From Bugula neritina (lineage: Eukaryota; Bryozoa; Gymnolaemata; Cheilostomatida; Bugulidae), in assembly GCA_964035545.1 (NCBI GenBank), contig OZ037766.1, positions 23,550,767 through 23,614,766 on the forward strand: a stretch of 64,000 nucleotides of DNA, read 5' to 3'. Made by a program: the position numbers and the translations under genes. Shown here piece by piece: positions 29,003 to 41,100 of this stretch. A model generated the notes under the pieces. The model worked only from the letters and a program-made list of their open reading frames with translations, was not told the origin of the DNA and ran no database searches. Within the stretch, counting starts at the first letter, position 1; the number at the start of each line of letters is the position of its first letter.

Positions 29003-32000
29003 ATGGGGCAAACGTTGAGTGAACCGATCACAACGAAGCACACTTCTGTCAGCTCCAACAGGTATGTTCCTTGAATAGCTGGTTAATATGTTCCGTAAAC
29101 AAATGTTATGGTTTTCTCACTCACCATGAGTATTTGATTCAGATTAACATGAATTATAGTATTGATTTAATAGGTTTATTAGCAATACCATTAACTCAAT
29201 ATGCCTATTTCAACTAGAAACTTAAACAAAATTAAAATTAAATCCTGGCACAGTCATTCTTTGATTATTAAAATCCATGACTTATTTTAAGCCAGTTTTT
29301 ATAGCTCTATTAATTCAAGTTCAGTTGTTAGACTTGGCCTGTTTTACTGGATGTGTCAGAACATATTTGAAGTTATATAGTTCTTGTTACGCTAGACTAT
29401 CAGATTAGAAACTTTATATAAACATACTAGAAATATTTTGTTCCACCAGTCAACTAAGGGTGGCAGTCAGTTGTATGCAGGGATGGAGAATCAACATGGA
29501 GGACGCTCACACTCAGCTTCTCTCTCTACCCGGTGATCCTACTGCCAGCTTCTTTGCAGTTTTCGATGGTCATGGTGGCGCTACTATTGCCCAGCATGCC
29601 AGCCATAATCTACACAAGAAACTAGTTCAGCAGTCACATTATGGTATGGAATAGTTTTGAAGGCCTGCATGGAGCAGAATTCTGCTCAAACTGCTAGCAC
29701 TGGCCACAAAGTGGAATTGTTCTCTGTGGTGTACCTGCGATCAGAATACTTAATTATTACTGTGCACTACTTCTGTTTAGCAATTCCATGTTTATGCTTA
29801 GTTTCTCCTTTGTGAATTATATAGAATAGCCAGTGAAGTTTCAATACATATGGATTTTCAAATAGTATCACCAAATGAATCTATAGTAAAGTTTTGTTTC
29901 CTTCAACGTTTCTGAGTGGAAATTGACTTCAGTCCTAGATTTTCTCCAGGCACTACTTTGCATTCAAAATTCTGCTTCATCTTGCCGGACCTTATAATGT
30001 GGTGGTGACTTTATATTTGTTTGTAAAGACTCACCTTGTCCAATATACAAATATTCTATGTAGAGTAACGTTGACGGTCACTTGAAGATTCTGTTTATAA
30101 TTTCAACTGTTCAAATCTTTTTCAGGTGATCTCCCAATGTTTCAAGTAATTATATGTCATTCTAAAGACTCATTACTGATCTTTTGTTAACATATTTGTG
30201 TTTTGGTATTTTAATGCTGTGTGTAAAAGTAATGGACTTATTATGATGTTTGGAGTCGTCTATCCAATAAATAATCGTTTTGCGGACTGCCAGTATTAAA
30301 TGACTCTATAAATTTATGTTATGTTTCACAGGACGAGGTGATATTGAAGCAGCTTTTAAATACTCATACCTTCAGTTAGACCGAGACATGGCTACTGGTA
30401 GGTATATGTGTGACTGGCTAGTCTGAATTTTATTTCCACATTAAATTACTTGATTCCCTGTAAGGCATACATGTGTTTGTACTTTATTATATTACTTATA
30501 ATATACGTAATATTATAAAGTGTAAATACACCTAAATAATCAATATTATTGAGTTTATTGAGCTTGGTTTATGAAACTAAAATGAGACCTTTTCACAGTT
30601 GTTATAGTAGGAGTTTAACTTCATATTAGTATGTAAACATGGGACTAATGATTACAGAATACAATCTGCTAGTATAATTATTTCATTAGAAAAAGTAACA
30701 CTGACTTTGTTACTAAATTTTGTATGCAATGCCTATGCTTTCAAATACATTTTGTTGCTGAGTAGTTTTTAGTTTGGTTACTCTAAAAGTTTTTAAAACT
30801 GTCAACCCTTTTTAAGACAGTTGCTTTTATTAATTTAAATAATGTGAAGATTTTAAAAGCGACAGGGTCTATATTTGTATAGTATAATTCTACACGTTTT
30901 ACACTTACTTTTTACACATGTTGAGGTACTTACAGCACTTACACTTTCTACTTACAGATATACATTTGAGAGAGGATATGTCCGGCACCACAGCTGTTGG
31001 AATACTTATAAAAAATAACAAGATTGTCTGTGTAAGTACTTGGCTAGACATGTCATTTTATTTATACTGTCACATGTGAGCACATGCCAACTCGTGTGTT
31101 AAGCAGTTGCCACGGTTACTCTGTAGTTTGAGGTTTACAAGTGTTTGCATTTTGACATTGTTTGACAGGTATGTGTTAGTAATATCTTATTGGCAAAACT
31201 TCATTTTGACTAAACGGATTTCATTCATGAAACTGTTTCATTCATTTGGTGATTATGTTTTGTTCAAGCAATTATGTGGGCAATATTTGGGAAACTTAAA
31301 ATTAATTTGGTGACAGAAAATTATGTTTAGTCTTTTTTTTCTATTGCTCCAGTTCGGTTCAGCAAAAAAATGGCAACTCCATAAATTGGTCTGAAATAAC
31401 TTTCCAGTATTGGTTTAAACTATTACTTTAATTATTGAAGTTACTACATTAATACTAAATATAATTGAGTTAGTAGTAATTTTGTAGTAAAAGTAATCAA
31501 ATAGGCAAAAAATATCAAACCAGTTGATGGATTTTTACTTATTAGAAGTAAAATGTCACTAGCAAGAAGTGAAAATAATTGTAGACTATCACTGAATTAA
31601 ATTATCAAAAATCCTTTAGTTTATACCTCATAAGATTTAAAATCTTGCACATGCCAAGAAAACTCATTTTGTTCTGCACAGTTTTGAGAAATAAGTGTCT
31701 TGAGTTGTTTAACAGAGTTGTAATGACAATGAGTGCATAGCTTTGCAAGGTCTGTCCTTGGTATAATTCTTATCAAATTTTCATTAAAAATCAATTTTCG
31801 GATTACTGATTATGCCAAAATTCAGTATTTTTTAACATGTAAGCATTCTGTTGTAGCAGTTTTCATAGTTGATTTTTACATTGTAATAATCTTATAACGT
31901 TTTAAACTACTTTGTTAGGCGAATGTAGGAGACTCTCGGGCTATAGCCAGTGTTGATGGGACTGTACAGGAACTCAGCTTTGATCACAAACCAAACCATG

Positions 32001-34606
32001 AACTGGAGACTAAAAGGATAGTTGCAGCTGGAGGTTGGGTGGAATATGACAGAGTCAACGGTGAGCGAGTATTATTTTTATAATTTACTGCTGCAGCTCT
32101 CTTAGTAGTGGTTTGTATACTTCAACAGTAGGCTGCTGCATACATATATACGTAGGCCTATATACATATATATGTATATACATATATACATATATACATA
32201 TATATGTATATATAGCTCAGTGTCAGTTTGTTATGGAAGTGGTGTGTTCTCATTAGACTACTGTTTAAGTCTAAGAGAAAATGGTAAAACTTGAGGCTCA
32301 ACTGTAAATCATTGCAGTGACACTTGACTTTAGATTTGACAGCTGATTGCAATGTAAGATGGTTGGATAGAGTTTTGTGATTTGACACGAGGACATTTGG
32401 GTCAAATACTAAATATACACATTTATTTTTAAAGAATTTCTAATTTAAAGAAATACTGTTTTGTTATACATGTTTGTTAACTGTGTAGGCAATGTGATAG
32501 TTTGATATGCCTTAAGCACTGTGCTGGTTTTTTTATGAAAGCTGTTTCGATAATTTGTCTTGTACCCTCTACTGCTTATCTTTAGGAAATCTCGCACTAT
32601 CTCGTGCTTTGGGAGATTTTATATTCAAGAAGAATGATCGAAAATCAGCCGAGGAACAAATAGTAACTGGTATGTTGTTCAACATTACTGTAGATGGCTG
32701 TAGTATGTGACTGTAGTTATCTGCAGTACATAGCTGTAGTTATCTGTAGTACATAGCTGTAGTACATAGCTGTAGTTATCTGTAGTACATAGCTGTAGTT
32801 ATCTGTAATACATAGCTGTAGTTATCTGTAGTACATAGCTGTAGTTATCTGTAGTACATAGCTGTAGTTATCTGTAGTACATAGCTGTAGTTATCTGTAG
32901 TACATAGCTGTAGTTATCTGTAGTACATAGCTGTAGTTATCTGTAGTACAAGACTGTAGTTATCTGTAGTACATATAGTAGCTGTAGTTATCTGTAGTAC
33001 AAAGCTGTAGTTATCTGTGGTACATTACTGTAGCAGTTCTTTACTGTATTGGTCTAACACAGAATCTCCATTCAGAATGTCCCCACACTTTGATATGCCT
33101 GTGTACTGCTGCCTAGGCTAATCACTGTGCTGTCTGTTCTGTTTCCTCCAGCCTGCCCAGATATAATAACCAAAGACATAACTGCAGGCCACGAGTTTAT
33201 TGTCATCGCCTGTGATGGCATTTGGGATGTGATGTCCAATGAAGAGGTCTTGCAATTTGTACGGACTCGTATAGCTCAGCGAACAGAGCCTTCCACTGTA
33301 TGTACAAAAATATTTTTATTTAGATTATATTATTTTTCATGGTATTTATATTATGTATATGAAGTTTTACTAAATATGATTTCTTCTTAGTTTTTATTTA
33401 TTAGTATTAATGCAAGACAATTAAATGTTCACGTCTGTTGTGTTAGTTTCAGGATGCTAGTTCTATTTAGTGGTTGATTTTTTTCATTTTCATTTGTATC
33501 TGTTGGCACAACGCTCTATAGCCGGGCTTTATGTTCTGTTTATAGATATGTGAAGCCTTGCTGAATACGTGTCTGGCCCCAGACGCTCACATGGGAGGTT
33601 TAGGCTGTGACAACATGACCGTGTTGCTGATCTGCTTCCTGAACGGTAGTTCCTACGAGAGTCTAGCTGTTCGATGTGCTAAACCTGTTAAACACTCCCA
33701 CCACCACGTCAGCGCATCCTTTCACGCTCAAAGTCGAACTCCCACCCAGCCACCTGCTCACCCTTTTGCCAGGACAGGTGAGTGTGAATTATGTCGGCTT
33801 TTTATCCCAGATTTGAGTTAGTGCTGGGCCAGTTTTAAATTTATTACGGCTTTTTATTCCAGGTTCTAGCATGGATTACTCAGCAATAAATTTTGAGCCG
33901 CTCTTGATATAGGCTATTTAATTTTCATAAACTGAAACTCTATCTTAATTTCAATTTGTTATAAAGTTACAATGTCTTTTTTAATTTTACAACTGGGTAT
34001 ATGGTATATACTAATAAAGTTTTGAAATTCCCAGTTCATTTGCATATCTATAAATTTGTACCAGCATGCTTTTCGGTGGTTGCCTGGAAAATGTAAACAA
34101 TGTTCAGTTTTACTTTTGCTTTCACATGTATAGCTCTAACATTTCTTAAATTTAATTTAAATGTTACTATGGTTTAGCCTTTTTATGTAAGCAATGAATT
34201 TTGCTTTAAAGTTTAAACAATGTAAAACAGTTAGAACCAAATAGGCTCTGTGATGATTTTATTTGGTGCAAGAAAATTAATATTTTATTTTGAGAATGAT
34301 ATAACTAATTTAAAACAAGCAAGTATGTTTCTGCGAAAGTTTTTACCTATGTGCTGAGATGAAGTTTAAAAAAAAGAACAAAAACAGTTTAGGTGTTCAA
34401 ATTTTTTAATTGTTCAAATTAAAAGTTGGTTATTTGTAGGGAGTACAGGAGGGAGCTCACTAGGTCCCCCTTCATCTAACTTGTCTGCAAAGAACACTGG
34501 GCTACCTAACTCAGAGAGCAGAGGGAGAGGTGGTGGTGCTAATTTTGGGGCTTCTAATTCCTCACAGCCTCCGCATTCTCCATCCAACAGAAGTTACTTT
34601 CATTAA
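29003..34606 (+). CDS. PPM-family Ser/Thr phosphatase (PP2C), 387 aa, nine exons
   Basis: Exons: 29003-29061, 29450-29643, 30332-30397, 30958-31031, 31919-32060, 32586-32669, 33152-33297, 33546-33777, 34440-34606. The sum is 1164 nt with consistent phases. The product is a metal-dependent phosphatase removing phosphate from Ser/Thr. Seen: MGQTLSEP start, a likely N-myristoylation signal; metal ligands in WRINMEDAH (E37, D38) and FFAVFDGHGG (D59, G60); SGTTAVG; ANVGDSRA; ALSRALGDF; IACDGIWDVM (D228); GCDNMTV (D277). All key aspartates are present, so it should be active. The layout is closest to the PPM1A/PPM1B/PPM1G group. The tail beyond about residue 290 is His/Ser/Pro/Gly-rich, ends NRSYFH, and replaces the helical C-terminal domain of PPM1A. 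Orthology within the PPM1 group is unsure, so no symbol is given. Confidence 0.95.
32697..33030 (+). repeat. 23-bp minisatellite in PP2C intron 6
   Basis: About 13 copies of GTAGTTATCTGTAGTACATAGCT, nearly identical in the middle and degenerate at the edges. It begins within about 30 nt of the splice donor of exon 6. Confidence 0.95.
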
Positions 34607-34859
34607 AACTGGTAAGAAAATTGTTGGGGTCTCAATAACTTGTAGATATATATACAGACAGACACACTCACTCACACATTACACAACTAAGCATTGGGTT
34701 ATAATAGTATATTAACTGCATACCTGTGGTAATTCTGTACACATGTATGAGTGTAAAGTCTTCATTCCTGTTAACACCCCTGATGACGAGGGTTTCTTAG
34801 AACTAAGGCATGTGCCTATTACCATGCTGGTAACAGGTTTGCAGGTTTTTCCTGTGGTG

Positions 34860-34940
34860 CATTGGATGCTCGTGCTGATATTTCCAATGACCTTGACTCG
34901 TACCCATGACCTGTGTCACACTAAGCCACAACTGCTCCTA
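34860..34940 (-). mobile_element. tRNA-derived SINE-like sequence
   Basis: On the minus strand TGTGGCTTAGTGTGA (A-box-like, 34916-34930) is followed by GGGTACGAGTC (B-box-like, 34895-34905). The sequence next to it resembles the element at 12389-12416 (GGATGCTC...GATATTTCCAATG). It lies in the 3' flank of the PP2C gene. Confidence 0.4.
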
Positions 34941-35409
34941 TTTTTATGTGATTATATCTTCTGCTAAGTTGATTTTTCTGATTGGAAAATGTGATGTTCC
35001 TAACTGTTAACAAGCCTTAGTATGTGGTTATTTCAGTTGGCCTGTCCCTATCGACAGTTTTGTCGAGGGATAACACTAGCTGTCTTGATCTCAAAATATA
35101 TTTCACATTTTAGTTAGCTTAACTAATTTCCACATGTTCCACTAATAGTTAACTGCTATATAGTGTGGTAACTACAAGTCATATATCTGTTGTGTTATAT
35201 ATTATTATTCATTACTGTGTAATGTGTATTATATTATGTGTTTTAGCTTGTCTAGCAAGAGCACTTGCCAGCACCTGCCAGAACAAGCCCTTCTTATTAC
35301 GCTCTTTTGATGCTGCCTTCCCATAGTCTGCTGTGTCTATGTTCAGTGCCAATTTATATACCTAGCAATGCTACTCTGCAGGTAGAGTAACAATAAGTTT
35401 TGTGTATTG

Positions 35410-35450
35410 AATAAAGAAACCTGCGGACAATGTTTGGTTATACCAATAAA
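35410..35450 (+). terminator. Two candidate polyadenylation signals of the PP2C gene
   Basis: AATAAA at 35410-35415 and at 35445-35450, about 0.8 kb after the stop codon. Either would leave a long 3' UTR that includes the SINE-like element. Confidence 0.4.
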
Positions 35451-35459
35451 GAACAATCA

Positions 35460-37920
35460 GGTCTTGGTATTATTTTTCTATAACAAATGAATAATGAATA
35501 TAAGCTTTAATTTTTGTAATTATAATAATTTAATTTCATGAAACTTAAACTTTATTGAAAATACTGTAGCTGCTATGCAACAGTCATCGATGTAGGTACA
35601 CAAAATGTATGATACTGGTATCAGATATATTTCCAAAGAGAATTCGTACTATTTTTGTGGGCCTGTATATGACTTGTTTGTTTATCTTGATAAAATAATA
35701 ACAATGCTATTATATGTTACGTATGACAATGCCAATTTATTTTATAAGATACTTGATCTCAGATTCAATAGTTTTGTGTTCTGGTTGTTTTCTGGTTGAT
35801 TGTCATTATCAAGTTTTGTTTTGATGTTCTGGTTTTTCAATTTTTCTTTCAGGAAATAATATTATGTATTTTTGATCTGCCTTTAGTGACCATATACTGC
35901 ATTTTCATGTAGTTGCGCTACATGACAAGGAAGTCAATAAAGTATTAGAAACGTTTTAAAATTTCTAAAATGAAGCACTTCAAATTTCTCTAAATCTGAA
36001 ACCAATGCTTTGTTTGGTAATTTGTGTAAAGATTAAATACTTTGACATAACTTGATCCTAGCTGTTGGAGAATAATTACTGGTAGACAAAGTAATGGTAT
36101 CAACTATTAATTTTTAACTAGAGACAGTTGATAAACTTGCTATTACACAGCGCTATTAAAATTATGTTGGAAAACTTTTCTTGTGGAAGTCCCCCTCCAC
36201 CATGGTAAGTTATCAACAGCTGTTTTATCTACATGTTTACATTCTGGATCAGTATCAAATACTTCCAGCCACTGACTTACAGTTATACCCCAAGGTTTCT
36301 ACGCAGCAACAAATTTTGGTAAAGCTCATCTAACAAGTGTGGGAGCTTCGAACAAATTGCATACATAACAAACAATTCTTTTAAAAAAACCTCGATTACT
36401 GCACTTAATTGGAGGAAAAAGTAGGAGTATTTTGCAAGAATCGTATAGCAATTTTTAGAGTAAATAGGATGTGTAATAAATAAAGCAAAATATATGCTAG
36501 AGAGCAAGAAAAGCTGCTAATGGTCCCCCCTCCATGTCAACTAATTTTCAACACATATCTTATGTTTCAGAACTACTGAAATTATACTTTTACAAAAGAT
36601 AAGTATACCATTTAAAAAATATATCACCATCAAGTTCATATGGCAATGACCTAGCGCTTTGTTATGACAAAACTCTTCAAGCATGGTTTTCTCTACTTAT
36701 ATGTAATCAGCCCTTTAAAATACCCCATATGTAATCAGCCCTTTAAAATACCCCATATACTACACTAATTTTATGAACCTTGAACCAAGCTTTAATTCTT
36801 GGTCCTAACTTGCCTGTGCGTATTGAATAGAGCAAAATGGCCCAAGTATTTTCTTATTACAGATGCCCAGTGTCAGCATTTGATGGTTCTTAGATTTAGG
36901 CTAGGTACAGTTTTCATTTATGGATATGAGGGAGTGAACAATAAAAACAGGGTCGTGATTACTAGCAAACTATATTTCATTCGATTTTTATATTACTATT
37001 TTTTAAATCCAAGGTTTAGACTGAAAGTCGTCACATAATATTTAAATAGAAAATTGAAATAAAAAAATATCACAATTATATCTTTTATCAAAAGAATAAT
37101 GAAAATAATATTGAGAACTAATAAATATATATTATAAAGACAACATATTGGATTATTTGTGTCATTAACTACCATCAGCTACAACAGATCGCTTACTTAT
37201 ATGTACTACAATGTGAAAACAACGAAACACTGACATCAGTGACTAAGTATGTTAGAATCTAAGCTGTGCCAAGGCCATTGACTGAGTAAGATAGGGTCGG
37301 TTATAAACCAGAGCAAAGCTGAGGCTTCATACTACATTTACTGGTTAAAATTAACAATGTGAGCAGTTATAATAGAGCAGTTCAGTGATTGGATGTCCGG
37401 AAAAAGACACTAATATCTGTAAATTTCAAACAATACATTTCATAGCACTATTCTTTAACTCAACTAATACAAAGTTCCGTGAAAAATCTGCAATTGACAC
37501 ATTGATTCAAACAATTGTGAAAACTCAACATATACGTAATATATGCGAGCAGCATCAATTCTCTCAAACAACAAATGAGTACTTAGAAAAACTCGCAGAA
37601 AGCTCCTCGGAAAAAACAAACTTTCATGTTGAGCTCAATGCTAATAAAGGTAATATAAATAAGAGTAAGCGTGCGGTAGTGACTGCTGCATGTGCATCGA
37701 GTAGGTGAATCCCGTCACCGAGTACCAGTATGGCGGACAGATGTGGGCGGCCTCAGACCTGATTTAGGCGTCATACCAGCTGATCTACATATAAACTTTG
37801 GTGATGCAAAATGACTGTTATTGACATAGTATGTTGGTGGACAAATTGCATTCTCTTAAGAGCTGTTTGTTTATCAAGTATCATTATGGACAATTTCAAA
37901 AATATTTTGATAAATTTAGA
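35460..37920. other. Intergenic stretch between PP2C and SLAIN genes
   Basis: The two genes converge here. No domain was recognised. An open frame without ATG runs at 37376-37699 (plus; about 107 codons, mixed polar composition) and ends just before a GC-richer patch at 37670-37790. It could be an exon of an unknown gene or chance. A perfect 28-bp tandem duplication lies at 36701-36756. Confidence 0.5.
36701..36756. repeat. Perfect 28-bp tandem duplication
   Basis: Two identical head-to-tail copies of a 28-bp unit starting ATGTAATCAGCCCTTTAAAA. It looks like a recent duplication. Confidence 0.97.
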
Positions 37921-37923
37921 TAT

Positions 37924-37929
37924 TTTATT
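37924..37929 (-). terminator. Candidate polyadenylation signal of the SLAIN gene
   Basis: AATAAA on the minus strand, about 180 nt past the stop codon. Confidence 0.4.
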
Positions 37930-38108
37930 TTAAGATAAGAAATTACACTAAAAGTTTTGAAACAGTAGTCAAGTACACATCTATTGTAGATGAGTAATAA
38001 CTTACTTTAGTGTAGTTAAGAGACTTTTTGAAAAATAAATTATTATTTTCTCATATTAGTAGTAGTAGCAAGGAAGGAGCATATGAGATATTCATTAACT
38101 CCACCTGT

Positions 38109-41100
38109 TTAGTAGTGACACATTTCTAACAGGTACCTGGTTCTGTGATTAGTGGGGGCGGGCAGTGAAGATTTAGGATTGCGTAGACCGGACATAGCCT
38201 GAGAACCTGCAGGCTTAGCAGCATGTACAGATCTAGGAGAGAGACTGGTGCGTATGTGAGGACTATTTGTACTATGTGAGGAGACAGCTGCCGACATATT
38301 CTTTGTATTCACTACAGACTTGTGTATAATAGGCGTGTCGCCATTCAACTGTAAAGTTGGAGCTGTAACAGAAATTGTAAAGTAGACTGTATGATAAGAG
38401 TATATAAATTATAGTCAATAATTCTGCAAAAACTATAGATAGATGAGTTTTTATCTAGTGGCTGAATAACCAGAGTAATCTCCTCTACATTAGAATAAGA
38501 CAACTCTTAACATACGCCATCGCAATGCACTACACTTGATTAGTTTAGTATTTATTCATTAATAATTCTGTTGAATCAAAAGCAATAAAACAGTAAAAGC
38601 CGACAGATAATTTGTGACCAAGAACTTACATGGAGTCTTGTTACGTGTGGGTTTCCTCACTCGAAATGTCCCACTACCCTGATTTGCCTTCTCTTCTGCA
38701 AACATAACTTATGTGAACATTATCACCACTTGGGAAAGTATCCACATTTTAATAAATTATCTAATTCAGGGCATAAAATGTGTTCAATTTCAATAGAGTT
38801 AAGAATAATATGTAGAACGATAAGGTATTAAAATTTCCCAATTTAAAGCATCAGCTTTCAATTTCCGATGCTTCAAACTTCAACTTTGGGAATGTCGAAG
38901 ATTTTTCTCACCTTTACAGATTTTCCACACACTTTTTCATAAATCATGTTTTAAATTGAAGAGGTTGAAGAAGCAGGTATTGATGTCTCTTAATTGCAAA
39001 ATGAAACTGTTAGCAACTCCACATTGAGTTATGAAATGACAACTAAGCATGGCTCTAACTAGCAGAACTGAAACCAGTATGATGAGATGAACAGTAGCAG
39101 TGAGCAACAAACAACCCACCCGCTCTTTGACTGAAGGACTCCTCATTGCTACTCGACAGGCTCCCAGTTGAACTGTCCAGATCACTGATGTTGAGGGAGG
39201 GAACTCCTACGCTTCCAGCAGGCGATGTAGAAGCTGAGGCCATAAAACAAGTAAAATGCTGCTACTGAATGATGTCATAAAACAGATATGATATTATAAA
39301 CAGCTATCACATCATACAAATGTATGACATAACAAATAGCTATGACATCATAAACAGGTATGATGTAATGAAAAGGTGTAAAGTACAACCTTTCCTGACT
39401 GCACTCAGACTATCCCTCAGGCTTTGCTCTTGGAGTTTTGCCAAAGTTTGAATATCCAAACTTTCCCTCTTACTCTTGTCTTCCGTATTACCTGTAGGCT
39501 CTCTTCTCCTGAAGGTAGTATCAGGAAGTGCTCCCTGCAACACAATCTCTATACAAGACAATCCAAAATGGCTACTTCTTTAACATAAATTCCAATGAGG
39601 CACAAAAGTACATTGAAATGAAATACATGAGTTTATGGCAAATCCAAAAGAAGCTTGTTGACTAAGCACATACTACACACCATTACACATTGACATCAAC
39701 AGGCTTACAGTACAACACTTACACAACACTACAGTCTACATAAGACTACAACATATACATTACTACAGCTACATAAGACTACAACTTATATATTACTACA
39801 GTCTACACAGTACATGCACAACAACACACACACAACATTCACACATGAATTAACAACCTTCACACATTTCAGTGAACACACCAAACTATCCAAGTCGGGC
39901 TGTTCTAAGCTGCTGGGAGATTCACTCAGCATTCTCTGTGCCTCCAGCACTGTACTACTGTCAATGGTTCGGGTCTGGTTCCTCCGTCTCACAAATGTGC
40001 TGGAGTCAGCAGGAGAAACCTTTCCTAGAATATAACAACATCACTTAACTTGTAGTTCTACATTCCCTGGTGTATTCTGGTGCATGTCAATATAATGCCA
40101 AATCAATTGTCAATTTCTTAACAGAAAAACCGCAAAACTTTGCCATCTAAAAAAGTCGAACTCTGTAACTAATTTAAAAGACTATCAAGTTAATCAATTG
40201 ATTTTGAATTTAATTAAAACCAGCTCCAAAATGTATTTGGGTAAGTGGTAAAAGGAAACAGAGTCAAACTGAGAAATGCATAAGTTTAATAATAATAGTA
40301 TAAATAAAAACTGATAATAATGCAACGAAAGCGTAAGCCACGATATATAAGCAGTACTAGCATACAACATTGATGCTCAGCTAAAAGAAGGCGATTCAAC
40401 AGAACGGCAAGTAAGCCTTTAACAGTGATGCTAAGAAAGTGTTTGTTAAAAGTCAAATGCATAAAAACTGTGTGTTGAGACCATTATTTTAGTTGTGGCC
40501 TAGCATTGTCTCCCTTTACCCTTGTATACTCACCAGCTGTGCTAACTGATCCTCGCAATGAATCGGAATAATTTGAATCGTTACTATGACAACTTAAACT
40601 CTCAGATGAAGTGATTTCATCATTTGTGAAGTGCAGTGGTTCATCATTGTCAGTTTTACTTTGAGGGGCGGCAGCGGCAGCAGTACCATTGGCATCAGAA
40701 AGGGCGACAGCAGAGCTCTGGTTGTGATTTGAAAACTTCCCTTTCTTAGGACGAGTAAAAGTTCGAGTGCAGTAAGAGCTAGTTGAGGTGGGGTTTAAGA
40801 CAGAGAGAGAGTTTGAAGTGGCAGGGGAGTTGACCAGTTCAGCTTCTTCTAAATAACCAGGATCATTAGGTAACCTAAGTCTATGTATTTACACTTTCTT
40901 TGGAACTATTAGAATGCTCCTACTATATATTTCTCACTCAAATTTTGTACACAAAAATAGACACCTTTGGTGAGACATTTGTGCATAATTTCCTAACTTA
41001 AATATACAACTAGAAAGAAACAGTACTGCTGTAACTGTCACGGTGTATCATCTACAGGTTATAGTTAGGTATAATATTCATATGACATTGCAGACTAAAT

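Noticed and set aside
32697-33030. CRISPR-like array
   Set aside because: The 23-bp units are directly adjacent with no unique spacers, in a eukaryotic intron; it is a minisatellite.
38109-38120. Use of GTACCT as a donor in the last SLAIN exon
   Set aside because: Reading through gives a stop within nine codons and a plausible family-like end; no convincing downstream exon was found on the minus strand.
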